Of a stretch of DNA of 64,000 nt, positions 17,214-25,835 are shown piece by piece (the first letter of the stretch is position 1; each line of letters begins with the position of its first letter). The translations under genes were made by a program, and so were the position numbers. Under the pieces are notes generated by a model. It saw only the letters and a program-made list of their open reading frames with translations. It did not search any database and was not told the origin of the DNA. This stretch comes from an uncultured Bacteroides sp. (lineage in GTDB: Bacteria > Bacteroidota > Bacteroidia > Bacteroidales > Bacteroidaceae). The stretch is taken from NCBI GenBank assembly GCA_949289345.1, contig CASENS010000067.1:1-64000 (forward strand), given 5' to 3'.

Positions 17214-19622
17214 TTATTCACTCTTCATCACCTCTGCCGGATTGACCCGCGCCGCCTTGCGCACCTGCCCCCACAATGTGCCGAAGGAAACGGCTATCAC
17301 CACCAGCAAAGCCACGAGGAAAATGCCTATGCCTACGGAAGCCTTCACTACAAAATCCGCCGTATATACATATATTATATAGTACGCAACGGGCACAGCC
17401 ACCACGAACGCCAAGCCCAACACCACAGCATACTTGCGCGAAAGCAAAGGGATGAGGTCGCCAAGCCGGGCACCGTTCACCTTGCGGATGCCTATCTCCC
17501 GGTAACGCTGGCGGATGTCGAACAACGAGATGCCCAGCAAGCCCAAGGCGGAAACCACAATGGCTATCAAGGCAAAGACGGAATAAACGGCCACAATGCG
17601 GCGGTCGTTCTCATAGAGAGCGGCTACATCGTCCTTCAGCCAGGTAAATGAGAAATCCTCCGTATGATAGATTTCCTGTTCAAGTTCACGCAAGTAGTCT
17701 AAAAGTTCGCTTACTTTGCCGGGCTTGACGGAGAGTTGCACCCGCTCGCCCCCACCACCGTTGCGCACCACCCATGCCATGGGCTTGATGCCTTCCGACA
17801 CACGACCCGCATAAAAGTTATCAACCACGGCAATGACGGGCAGCAACTTCGTACCGCCCTCCACGATTTCCCCCTCAGAGGAAACAAATATCCACAGCGG
17901 ACTTTCACTCCGCACGAACGCTTCCTCCTTGGTCTTATATCCGAAAGCATCCATGGCGGCACGGTTCAGCACCATCTGCTCGCCACGGCCTTTCTCCAGT
18001 TCCTCCAGACTACCCTCCAACAAAGGGATGTCGTAGAAGCGGAAGAAATCGGGCGACACGAAAGCCACTTGCATCACTGTTTCCTGTTCCTTGTCGTTCA
18101 GCAACGGATTGACGCTGCCGCCAGACAAGGGAGTATAATAAGCGAAAAGGCAACGGTCTATATAAGGGCATTCCTCTAACCGTTGCATGATGCGTTGCGC
18201 ACGGGCACGACGGTCGTTGTCGTAATTTTCATCCTCATAATCCCGTTGCGAGTCTTCGTGAAAGAGGTCTGCCATCATGACGTTTTCCACCCGGAAGCCG
18301 GGAGGCGTGTCGAGCATCAGCCGCAGATGGCGCACAAAGTAGAGGGAAAGCATGATAAGCAGCAAGGTCACGGTATACTGTACAAACAGGAAAGCCATGC
18401 GAATGCCTACCGACTGGCGGGTAGTGCCCGCTACCCGGAGCGACACCATGGGCGGGCGATACTGGTAACGGATGAACGGATAGATAGACGTCAGCAAAGG
18501 GAAGAGAAGCAGAAACGCCAAGGACACCCATCCGTCAAAAGCCGAATAGCCGATGGCATCGTCCACAAAACGGTTGAACACGGGCTGCATCAGCTCGACA
18601 CCGAACCACGCCACTAAAAGCGCTGATGCGCCCAGCAACAGGTTTTCCGCATAAATCTGACTGAACAGATGGAAACCTTGCAAGCCGAACACCTTCTTCA
18701 CGCCATACTCCCGCGAACGCTTCATCAGCATCACCATGTAGAGGTTGACAAAGTTGAGCACACCCACAAGGAACAACAACGCCACCACTCCGCACAACAG
18801 ACGCACGTAACCCGGATTGCCCCGATGCAGGATGTCATTATAGTCATCATCCGTGATAGTCTGGTCGAAATAAAGTTGCCGCTGGGTGATAAAGCGGAAG
18901 CGCAACTCTCCCAAATCATTTAGGATGGCATTCTCACTCTGATACGTACGATAAACGTTACTCCGCGCATTGACAGCATCCAAGTCTACGGACGGAAGCA
19001 CCCGCATCAGGCGGCAGGACATGCGCTGCCAAAAATCCTTCAACTCATAATTCACTAACATATCCCATTGATACGTGGCTTTGCAATCCGGCTCTTCTAC
19101 CACGCCACGCACAACGACCGACTCTCCGGCAAAAGTCAGCACCCGGCCTATGGGACTTTCGTTTCCAAACAACCGGCGGGCACATTCACGGGTTAGGATA
19201 GCGGCATCGGGAGCTGCCAAAGCATACTCGCCTTCCACCAACTGATAGCGGAAGAAGTGCAGGAAAGTAGAGTCCACCGGCATTACATTCATTTTGAAGC
19301 TATGTTCCCCACTGAGCACATTGTCATTCTGTAGCAAGACGAAACGCGCTTCATCCACAATTTGGTCATTGGGAATATAGGTCGTGTCGGAATAGCTCCA
19401 TTCGGATTTTAAGTCCGCAGGGGCTACATTGCCGTCCATATCACGCAAAGACAATACAATCCGGTCCCGGTCCACGCAATGCGTATCTACCGTCAGTTCC
19501 CGATGGATGTAGCGCATCAGCACGATGCAGCAGGCCAGGCTCAACGCCAAGCCCAACAGATTGATGACTGTATAAGCCCGGGCACGCACCAGGTGCCGCA
19601 AGGCGTAAGTAAATGTTTTCAT
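17214..19622 (-). CDS. FtsX-like permease, MacB type
   Basis: An 802-residue inner-membrane protein of the two-FtsX-domain permeases common in Bacteroidetes. An N-terminal TM (about 20-40) precedes a MacB-like periplasmic domain, then three TMs around residues 280-400, a further TM, a second periplasmic domain and three C-terminal TMs. Signature sequences are SREYGVKKVFGL in the first FtsX unit, RYREIGIRKVNGAR in the second and the C-terminal ARVNPAEVMKSE. It should couple the cytoplasmic ATPase (14746-15420) to the HlyD/TolC pair. Substrate unknown; peptides, drugs or lipoproteins are all possible. Confidence 0.9.
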   Translation of the reverse strand: MKTFTYALRHLVRARAYTVINLLGLALSLACCIVLMRYIHRELTVDTHCVDRDRIVLSLRDMDGNVAPADLKSEWSYSDTTYIPNDQIVDEARFVLLQNDNVLSGEHSFKMNVMPVDSTFLHFFRYQLVEGEYALAAPDAAILTRECARRLFGNESPIGRVLTFAGESVVVRGVVEEPDCKATYQWDMLVNYELKDFWQRMSCRLMRVLPSVDLDAVNARSNVYRTYQSENAILNDLGELRFRFITQRQLYFDQTITDDDYNDILHRGNPGYVRLLCGVVALLFLVGVLNFVNLYMVMLMKRSREYGVKKVFGLQGFHLFSQIYAENLLLGASALLVAWFGVELMQPVFNRFVDDAIGYSAFDGWVSLAFLLLFPLLTSIYPFIRYQYRPPMVSLRVAGTTRQSVGIRMAFLFVQYTVTLLLIMLSLYFVRHLRLMLDTPPGFRVENVMMADLFHEDSQRDYEDENYDNDRRARAQRIMQRLEECPYIDRCLFAYYTPLSGGSVNPLLNDKEQETVMQVAFVSPDFFRFYDIPLLEGSLEELEKGRGEQMVLNRAAMDAFGYKTKEEAFVRSESPLWIFVSSEGEIVEGGTKLLPVIAVVDNFYAGRVSEGIKPMAWVVRNGGGGERVQLSVKPGKVSELLDYLRELEQEIYHTEDFSFTWLKDDVAALYENDRRIVAVYSVFALIAIVVSALGLLGISLFDIRQRYREIGIRKVNGARLGDLIPLLSRKYAVVLGLAFVVAVPVAYYIIYVYTADFVVKASVGIGIFLVALLVVIAVSFGTLWGQVRKAARVNPAEVMKSE

Positions 19623-19660
19623 GCGTCTATTTCTATTATTATTTTTACCTCTTATTTACA

Positions 19661-21976
19661 TTACTCACTTTTCACGACCTCGGCGGGATTCTCGTTGGCG
19701 GCACGCCATACGCGCCAGCCGATGCACAAGGCTATCAATACCGCCATACCCGCAAAGATAACGATATATATCCAAGCGGAGATAGGGGTCTGCTCCACGT
19801 AGTTCTCCAGCCAGCGCTTCATCAGTACGTAGCCAACGGGGAAGGCCACAACGGATGCCACTGCCAACAAACCTAAGTATTCGCGAGCAAAGAGCCGGAG
19901 GATATCCCCCACCCGCGCACCGTTCACTTTGCGGATGGCTACCTCCTTGCGACGGCGTTCGCAACTCAATGTGACCATGGAGAAGATACCGAAAGCGGAG
20001 ACAAACATACATACGAGGGAAACAAAGCCCAACAGGTGAAGAAGTAGGGTCTCGGACACAAGATAACTGTCATACTCGTCCATAACATTCACCAACCGGT
20101 AGTTCACGTTGGAATAGTTTTGGGCAAACAGACTGTCTACCCCGGTACGCAAGCTTTTCCATTGTCCGGGATGATATTTCACCAGTACATCATCACCGTC
20201 TCCCCAACCTAATTCACCTTTGCAGACAAAAAGCGTGGGTGTCACGGGTATCGTTGGAGGAGAAATATGAAAATCCCGCACAATACCCACAATGGTCAAA
20301 ACTGTTCCCCGACCTGTCGTCACTTTCAATCCTATCGGGTTCGTCACGCCCATCACGCGTACAGCGGATTCATTGAGCATCGCTTTTCCCTTGTCATGGT
20401 TTCTCAACATCTCACCTTCCATTGTGCGGATGCCATAGAAACGTGCCAAAGTCTCATCCATACACATGGTCTTAATGCCATCCAATGTGTGTCCTTCGGG
20501 ACGACCCTCCCAATCTAAATTTGTAGCACTCAGCATACCTTCAGGCAGGATGCCGTAATAACCGGACAAGACTTCACGAGTGCAAGGCATTTGGCGCACC
20601 TTGTCCAAGATTTCATCCTCCGCCCCGTCAGGATAGATATAGGTGAAAACGGCCAGGTCTTTGCGTTCCCATCCCAAATCGGTTGTCTTTAAGTAATTCA
20701 GTTGTTTCATCAATACCGCCATACTGAAGATGGCCAAAAGACTGATGAAAAGCTGAACAATGACCATGCCGCGCGGGAAAGCCCTTGCCCCACTCCGCTC
20801 CGGACGCAAGGAAGCGAAACGCCAGACGAAAGGCACCAACAAGAACAAAGATAAGATGAATACCGTCACAAAATAAAGTAAGGACTGTACGTAGATATCT
20901 CCTTCTACACCGGACAAAGCATTAAACGGAGAACGTAACGCCTCCACCAACGTCATGCCCACCAAACCGGATAACAGGATAAGCAACGCATACTCCATCG
21001 TAAGCATGGCAAACAGGCCACGTCCGGACGAACCGCAAACCTTGCGAAGTCCTAACTCCCTGCGACGGATGTTGATGCGTGAGATAAACAGCGCCAAATG
21101 ATTGAACAAAGAACAAAGTATAACCAATCCTCCCGCCACGGCAAAAAGTACCAAGTAGGAGAAACGCACTTCGCATTCCGGATTGAACGGGGCATAACGA
21201 TACTCCGTAACCGGCATCAGCTTCATGCGTTTTACAATCACTCTGCTATCGTTCGAATCCAACTTTTCACCGTAGGCTTGCATCTTTTCATAAAAAGCCT
21301 CAGCCGACACGCCCTCACGCAACTTGACAATGACTTGAAAACCACCGTTCCACCAATTATCCTGCCACTTGCGGAAATAAGCTCCCTCGGCAATGAACCC
21401 AAAAGAGAAATTACTATGGGGCAAATCGGACACCACGGCACACACCGTATGTGGCTCGTCCCGATAGTACACTGTCTTTCCTACCGCCTCCGCTGTTGTC
21501 CCGAAGAAACGCCGGGCAGTGCTTTCCGTCAACGCTATCTGTTCATTGGAATAAAGGAAATCCATACTTCCAGCCAGTAACTGTATGCCAAACATACGCA
21601 TGCCGCAGGAATCCAATTGCATACAAGGCATCTGCACTTCGGGCGCATCTTCTTTCATGTTCAATCCGTCAAGCGGAAGACGTGTAAAAGCACAAGCCTC
21701 CTCTACCTCAGGGAATTCCGCCTTCAGCAACGTTGAGGTCGGATAAGGCGCATGAGCCATAAATCCACTATTGTCCATCATACTCTCCATGTAGAGCAGA
21801 TACATCCGTTCCGCTCCCGGATGGGAAGCATCGTAAGTGGTCTCGTACCGCATCCACAGGTTGGCAAACGCAAAGCAGGCGAAGCCCACGGCCAACCCGA
21901 TGACGTTAATGGCGGTCTGCATGCGGTACTTCAGCAGGTTGCGCCAAGCGATTTTTAAATAATGAACAAACAACAT
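19661..21976 (-). CDS. FtsX-like permease, MacB type
   Basis: A 771-residue paralogue of the next gene, with the same order of domains: N-terminal TM (FACFAFANLWMR region), periplasmic domain, RRRELGLRKVCGSS, a second domain, ERRRKEVAIRKVNGAR and the C-terminal ENPAEVVKSE. It lies 37 bases after the HlyD gene and 38 bases before the second permease. The clear similarity to both remnants downstream suggests that the operon grew by tandem duplication. Confidence 0.9.
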   Translation of the reverse strand: MLFVHYLKIAWRNLLKYRMQTAINVIGLAVGFACFAFANLWMRYETTYDASHPGAERMYLLYMESMMDNSGFMAHAPYPTSTLLKAEFPEVEEACAFTRLPLDGLNMKEDAPEVQMPCMQLDSCGMRMFGIQLLAGSMDFLYSNEQIALTESTARRFFGTTAEAVGKTVYYRDEPHTVCAVVSDLPHSNFSFGFIAEGAYFRKWQDNWWNGGFQVIVKLREGVSAEAFYEKMQAYGEKLDSNDSRVIVKRMKLMPVTEYRYAPFNPECEVRFSYLVLFAVAGGLVILCSLFNHLALFISRINIRRRELGLRKVCGSSGRGLFAMLTMEYALLILLSGLVGMTLVEALRSPFNALSGVEGDIYVQSLLYFVTVFILSLFLLVPFVWRFASLRPERSGARAFPRGMVIVQLFISLLAIFSMAVLMKQLNYLKTTDLGWERKDLAVFTYIYPDGAEDEILDKVRQMPCTREVLSGYYGILPEGMLSATNLDWEGRPEGHTLDGIKTMCMDETLARFYGIRTMEGEMLRNHDKGKAMLNESAVRVMGVTNPIGLKVTTGRGTVLTIVGIVRDFHISPPTIPVTPTLFVCKGELGWGDGDDVLVKYHPGQWKSLRTGVDSLFAQNYSNVNYRLVNVMDEYDSYLVSETLLLHLLGFVSLVCMFVSAFGIFSMVTLSCERRRKEVAIRKVNGARVGDILRLFAREYLGLLAVASVVAFPVGYVLMKRWLENYVEQTPISAWIYIVIFAGMAVLIALCIGWRVWRAANENPAEVVKSE

Positions 21977-22013
21977 ACGTATGCAAATATAAGTTCAAAT
22001 CTGATTATATACA

Positions 22014-23264
22014 CTATTTAATCACCAGCTCCTCCGCCTCGCCGAACGAGTCGTAGCCTGTCACAATGACCCGGTCGCCCGGCTGCAGGCCGTCCGTCAC
22101 TTCGTATTGCTGAGGGTTCTGGCGTCCGATGGTGAGGGGAACACGACGGGCACGTGTCCCGTCTTCGTTCAGACGGTAAATCCACTGACCGCCTGTGGCC
22201 TGATAGAAATTGCCGCGGGGAATGACTACCGCGTCTTCCGGCTGACCCAACTCTATCTGCACGCGGAAACTCTTGCCCACACGGACATTGTCCGGCATGC
22301 CGTCCGTAAACACGAGGTCTACGTCGAAGAGGCGGTCCTTCACCTCGGGCACCACCTTGGTGATGCGCAAGGGATAACGCTTGCCTTGATAGAGGATGGT
22401 GGCAGGCAAGCCGGTGGTGATGCGGTCGATGTAATATTCGCTGAGCGACGTATGTACCTTGAACTGGTCGAGCACCTTAATCTCGCCGATGCTCTCGCCG
22501 GACTGCACCTGCTGGCCGGGCGTGACGCCTACAAAACTGAGCTGGCCTCCGATGGGGGCACGCACCACCAAGTCGGCCAGGCGCCGGCGGGAACGCTGAT
22601 ACTTCTTGTGTTCCCGCTCGCGGTCGGCCCGCAGAAGGTCGCTTTGGATGAGTGACATGGCAGAATCATGCCGCAGACTCTCCCGCTGAAGCCGGGCGGT
22701 CTTTTCTTTGAAACGATACTCGTCCTCGGCCACCTGCAACTGGGCGCGGCTTTTGATGCCCATGCGATACTCCTCCTGCTCCAACTCGTAAGTGCGGCGC
22801 AGCTTGGCCAACTCGTAATCGCTCTGCAAGGCCTGCTGGCGCAGGGTGAGGCTCTGCTTCTGCATCTCTATCTCCTTCTCGCGGTAGGTGACGAGCTGTT
22901 TCTCCCATTCGTCCTGCTGGTCTTCGATGTCGCGCAGCAAGTCGGGATTCTCCAATACAAGTATCGTGTCGCCCCGCTTCAGGAGGCTGCCTTCCTCCCC
23001 CACGATGCGCAGCACGCTTCCCGCCTCACGGGCGTTCACCTTGATGGTGAGGATGGGCTGCACCAGTCCCTCCACATCGACATACTCCATGAACTTGTCC
23101 TGCCGCACTTCGGCTATCTGGATGTTGTCCCGCTCGATGCGCAGCTTGCGCGGTCCGGCGGAGAGGATAATGACATAGACGAGGAAAGCGCAAAAGGCCA
23201 CGCCTCCCGCCAGGTAATAACGGTAACGGATGTACCAAGGTTTCTTTTCGAGTTTAATATCCAT
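22014..23264 (-). CDS. HlyD/MacA-like periplasmic adaptor
   Basis: A 416-residue membrane-fusion protein. One N-terminal TM (about 15-31) anchors it in the inner membrane. A lipoyl-like half follows (VNAREAGSVLRIVGEEGSLLKRGD), then a long alpha-helical hairpin rich in Glu, Arg and Gln (about 110-215), the second lipoyl half (VVRAPIGGQLSFVGVTPGQQV) and beta-barrel/MP domains. It links the permeases to the TolC-like outer-membrane channel. It is separated from the TolC gene by a 227-base gap with palindrome array B, unusual inside an operon. Confidence 0.92.
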   Translation of the reverse strand: MDIKLEKKPWYIRYRYYLAGGVAFCAFLVYVIILSAGPRKLRIERDNIQIAEVRQDKFMEYVDVEGLVQPILTIKVNAREAGSVLRIVGEEGSLLKRGDTILVLENPDLLRDIEDQQDEWEKQLVTYREKEIEMQKQSLTLRQQALQSDYELAKLRRTYELEQEEYRMGIKSRAQLQVAEDEYRFKEKTARLQRESLRHDSAMSLIQSDLLRADREREHKKYQRSRRRLADLVVRAPIGGQLSFVGVTPGQQVQSGESIGEIKVLDQFKVHTSLSEYYIDRITTGLPATILYQGKRYPLRITKVVPEVKDRLFDVDLVFTDGMPDNVRVGKSFRVQIELGQPEDAVVIPRGNFYQATGGQWIYRLNEDGTRARRVPLTIGRQNPQQYEVTDGLQPGDRVIVTGYDSFGEAEELVIK

Positions 23265-23355
23265 CTGTATCTTGCGATTAATAGGTTTATGTAATTCTTT
23301 AGCGGTTTCTTCGTCAGGCTTTAAGCCGGTCGGGCTGCAGCCTTTAGGCGGCCGG

Positions 23356-23452
23356 GGTATTACCTCGATATAGAATCAGTGGCACTGATTCCTACAAAAG
23401 GTGGCACTGATTCCTGGAATAGGTGGCACTGATTCCTCATCGGGGTAATACC
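23356..23452. repeat. Palindrome array B, exact 22-base period
   Basis: Five palindromes centred at 23360 (GGTATTACC), 23382 (AATCAGTGGCACTGATT), 23404 and 23426 (GTGGCAC core, each followed by TGATTCCT) and 23448 (GGTAATACC). The outer two are reverse complements of each other and could close a stem around the inner three. The array fills the gap between the TolC and HlyD genes. Confidence 0.9.
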
Positions 23453-23491
23453 TTCCTGTGGTCGAAGTCATACAAAGGCTTCCTTTCGGCG

Positions 23492-24967
23492 CTACTTTAT
23501 CAGCCGCTCCAAATCTTCCTGCAATCCCACGCCCCGCTCGAAGTCATAAAGCGTCAGGCTACGGAGCGTGTAGTACATGCTCCAATACTCGTGCAGGGCG
23601 GAAAGGTACGTCCGCCGGGCGGTGTCTTTCTCTGTGATGGAAGCGTTGAGGTCCAACACGGAGGACTGCCCCAAGAGGTAGAGCTTGCGGGCTACTTCGG
23701 CACGGCGCCGGGCGGTGAGGTCTGTCCTGCGGGCGATGTGTACGCGCTGCGCCTGCAGGTTGAATTGGCGCACCAGCTTGCGGATGTTCTGCTCGAAGTC
23801 GGTCTTGTCCTGCTCCACCTGCGTGTGTACCAAGTCACGGTTACTCTTTGCCACCCGCACCCGTCCTTTGCCACGTCCCCAGTCGAGTATGGGCAACGTG
23901 ATGCCCAGCGAGACATATTGCTGGTCCATGGGGTCTCGCCAGGCATCCTTCCAGCGGTCGGCGGTCTGCGTCAGGCCGAAGCGCAGGTAGATGTCCGCTT
24001 TCAGTCCGGCATTGGCACGGGCTTGCGAAACGGCACTCTCGCTCTCCAACTGGCGCAACTTCATGTTCTCTATGTCGGGACTGTTCTCCGTGGCCAGCAT
24101 CAACGCCTCGCCTAAGTCGATGTGCAGATTCGGCAAAACGCTGTCCACGCTCACCTTCAACTCCAGGTCCTGCTGAATGCCCAAGTATGAGCGGAGTTCC
24201 TGCATGGCATTCTCCACCTCGATGCGGGCATTCATGCGGTTGGTCTCCTCTGTGAGCTTGTTTATCTCCAGCTGGAGCATCTCGTTCTCGCTGATGGTGC
24301 CGATGTTGTAGCGGCCTTGTGCATATTTATATAAAGTGTCCGCATGGGCATAATTGGTGCAGGCGGTCTCGTAGTTGCTCTGCGCCGTGGCCAGGTCGAA
24401 GAATTTCTCCGTGGCACTGGCCGCCACCAGTTCCAGCGTCTCGGCATACTCTTTGCACGCCTCCCTGTAGCGCACCGGCTCGATGCGGCGGTCCCACTTG
24501 AGCGAATTATACCCGAAGAGCGACTGTTGGTAACCGATGTTCACGGGTGAGGTCTGGTAGGAATGGCTGTCGTCTGAGAAAAGGTCGATGCGCTGGGCCG
24601 AAGTCTCCACAAAGAACGTTCCTCCCGTCCAAGGCACGTTCTGCGTCAGGCTGAGCGTCAAGTCCGTAGCCAACAGGTTTTGCTCCACAAATTTCACGCT
24701 GCCGTCGCCCATGGTCACTTTGTTGATGGCGCGGTCGAGGTAAGGATTGGACGTCAGCGTCAGGTTGGGCAAGTAGTTCGCCCGGTAATAACGGTAATTC
24801 CAATAAGCGGAGCGATAAGCGTGGCGAGCGCTTTGCGCGTCGGGCGACTGCTCCTGGGCATGACGGATGGTCTCCTGCAAGGAAAGCTCCATCGGTGTTT
24901 CCTGTGCCCCGCTCTCTAAATAGGAAAAGCAAAGGGCCATACTCCATATAATGATACGTCTATACAT
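23492..24967 (-). CDS. TolC family outer-membrane efflux protein
   Basis: A 491-residue protein with a signal peptide ending near SGAQE. Two repeated alpha-helical halves (about 30-240 and 270-490) are typical of TolC: long heptad-like segments with Asn, Gln and Ala (YETACTNYAHADTLYKYAQGRYNIGTISENE) and the repeat LITLPILDWGRGKGRVRVAKS-like segment near residue 345. It is the first gene of the minus-strand efflux operon, 16-17 bases downstream of the predicted sigma-54 transcription start. Confidence 0.92.
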   Translation of the reverse strand: MYRRIIIWSMALCFSYLESGAQETPMELSLQETIRHAQEQSPDAQSARHAYRSAYWNYRYYRANYLPNLTLTSNPYLDRAINKVTMGDGSVKFVEQNLLATDLTLSLTQNVPWTGGTFFVETSAQRIDLFSDDSHSYQTSPVNIGYQQSLFGYNSLKWDRRIEPVRYREACKEYAETLELVAASATEKFFDLATAQSNYETACTNYAHADTLYKYAQGRYNIGTISENEMLQLEINKLTEETNRMNARIEVENAMQELRSYLGIQQDLELKVSVDSVLPNLHIDLGEALMLATENSPDIENMKLRQLESESAVSQARANAGLKADIYLRFGLTQTADRWKDAWRDPMDQQYVSLGITLPILDWGRGKGRVRVAKSNRDLVHTQVEQDKTDFEQNIRKLVRQFNLQAQRVHIARRTDLTARRRAEVARKLYLLGQSSVLDLNASITEKDTARRTYLSALHEYWSMYYTLRSLTLYDFERGVGLQEDLERLIK

Positions 24968-24994
24968 AACAACACTATTTTACGGAAAACAGAC

Positions 24995-25010
24995 ATCAAA
25001 TGCCGTGCCA
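24995..25010 (-). promoter_or_regulatory. Near-consensus sigma-54 promoter for the efflux operon
   Basis: On the minus strand TGGCAC (plus 25005-25010), five bases, then TTGAT (plus 24995-24999), against the consensus TGGCAC-N5-TTGCA/T. The only clear deviation is A for C in the -12 element. The predicted start is near 24983, just before the TolC ATG (24965-24967). A sigma-54 activator gene lies close by. Confidence 0.6.
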
Positions 25011-25065
25011 AAGCTGTATATCACTTATTATCAACAGATAAGATTAAAATCAGCCTTTAAAAGAG

Positions 25066-25102
25066 TGTGCATTATCGCACAAAAATCGTGCGCTATCGCA
25101 CA
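25066..25102. promoter_or_regulatory. Two tandem palindromes, probable activator sites (UAS)
   Basis: TGTGC-6-GCACA at 25066-25081 and GTGC-6-GCAC at 88-101 of the same block (25088-25101), both with TATC in the middle. Centres are 21 bases apart, about two helix turns. They lie about 85-120 bases upstream of the predicted sigma-54 start, the usual place for NtrC-family binding sites. Confidence 0.55.
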
Positions 25103-25124
25103 TACAACCCACGGATATTTTGTT

Positions 25125-25132
25125 TATCTTTG
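25125..25132 (+). promoter_or_regulatory. -7 promoter element of the toxin-antitoxin/regulator operon
   Basis: TATCTTTG, an exact -7 match, 33 bases before the antitoxin ATG. The -33 region overlaps the second palindrome, so activator binding there could influence this promoter too. Confidence 0.45.
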
Positions 25133-25165
25133 TCCCCGAGGAACTTTTAAAAGAAAGGAAAACGA

Positions 25166-25426
25166 ATGGAACATACATTATCTCCTGTTGATTGGTACAT
25201 GCGAATACTTGAGCCACTCAACCCGACACTTAAACTTGACATCATTGGAAGATTGTCTGAATCATTGAAGAATAAAGCGACTCATGCAGCTAAAGCGGCC
25301 TCTTACTCTGATTTCTTTGATGAACTGACCGGAGCGTGGGAAGATGATCGTTCTGTAGAAGACGAAATGAAAATCATCCGTGAAAGCAGAACCAGTAACC
25401 AAACCAGAAAAATAGAGGAATTCTAA
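25166..25426 (+). CDS. Probable antitoxin of a PIN-toxin pair
   Basis: An 86-residue acidic protein just upstream of, and overlapping by one base, a VapC-like toxin gene. Its N-terminal helical region (SPVDWYMRILEPLNPTLKLDIIGRLSESL) could form a small dimer. The charged C-terminal tail (WEDDRSVEDEMKIIRESRTSNQT) is the kind that wraps a toxin. I do not recognise a named DNA-binding fold, so the antitoxin role rests on position, size and charge. Confidence 0.65.
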   Translation: MEHTLSPVDWYMRILEPLNPTLKLDIIGRLSESLKNKATHAAKAASYSDFFDELTGAWEDDRSVEDEMKIIRESRTSNQTRKIEEF

Positions 25427-25830
25427 TGAAGAAGCACTATTTACTTGATACGAATATTTGCATCTCACTACTAAAAAACAAATATGGCGTACGAGAAACC
25501 ATAAAAAAGGTACAGCCTGTTAACTGTTTCGTATCTGAAATCACGTTAGGCGAATTGTATTTCGGAGCCGCTTTCAGCAACAACAAAGAGGAACGTTTGA
25601 AAGACGTAAGTTTCATTGTCAACCATTTCAAGATTATACCTATAACAGACGCATTACCTCTATTTGGTGATGTCAAAGCTGAGCTAAAACGTAAGGGGCT
25701 GTTGATAGACGACTTTGATATTCTGATAGGTTGCTCTGCTATAATCAACAACATGGTTATGGTGACAGACAATGTGAAGCATTTAGAACGTTTGCCAGAC
25801 ATTATTATAGAGAATTGGACTAAGCGATAA
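25426..25830 (+). CDS. PIN-domain ribonuclease toxin, VapC type
   Basis: A 134-residue PIN domain. Acidic residues for metal binding are present: Asp8 in LLDTN, Glu43 in LGELYFG, the Asp95-Asp98 cluster in LIDDFDIL and Asp115 in VTDN. VapC toxins cleave tRNA or rRNA when freed from their antitoxin. The start ATG shares an A with the antitoxin stop. The stop lies only five bases before the start of the NtrC-type regulator, so the pair appears to share a transcript with a two-component system. Confidence 0.88.
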   Translation: MKKHYLLDTNICISLLKNKYGVRETIKKVQPVNCFVSEITLGELYFGAAFSNNKEERLKDVSFIVNHFKIIPITDALPLFGDVKAELKRKGLLIDDFDILIGCSAIINNMVMVTDNVKHLERLPDIIIENWTKR

Positions 25831-25835
25831 TCTAT

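Noticed and set aside
23379-23437. TGGCAC repeats as sigma-54 promoters
   Set aside because: They carry a -24-like TGGCAC but lack a -12 GC element at the right distance, and they belong to a palindrome array with exact spacing.
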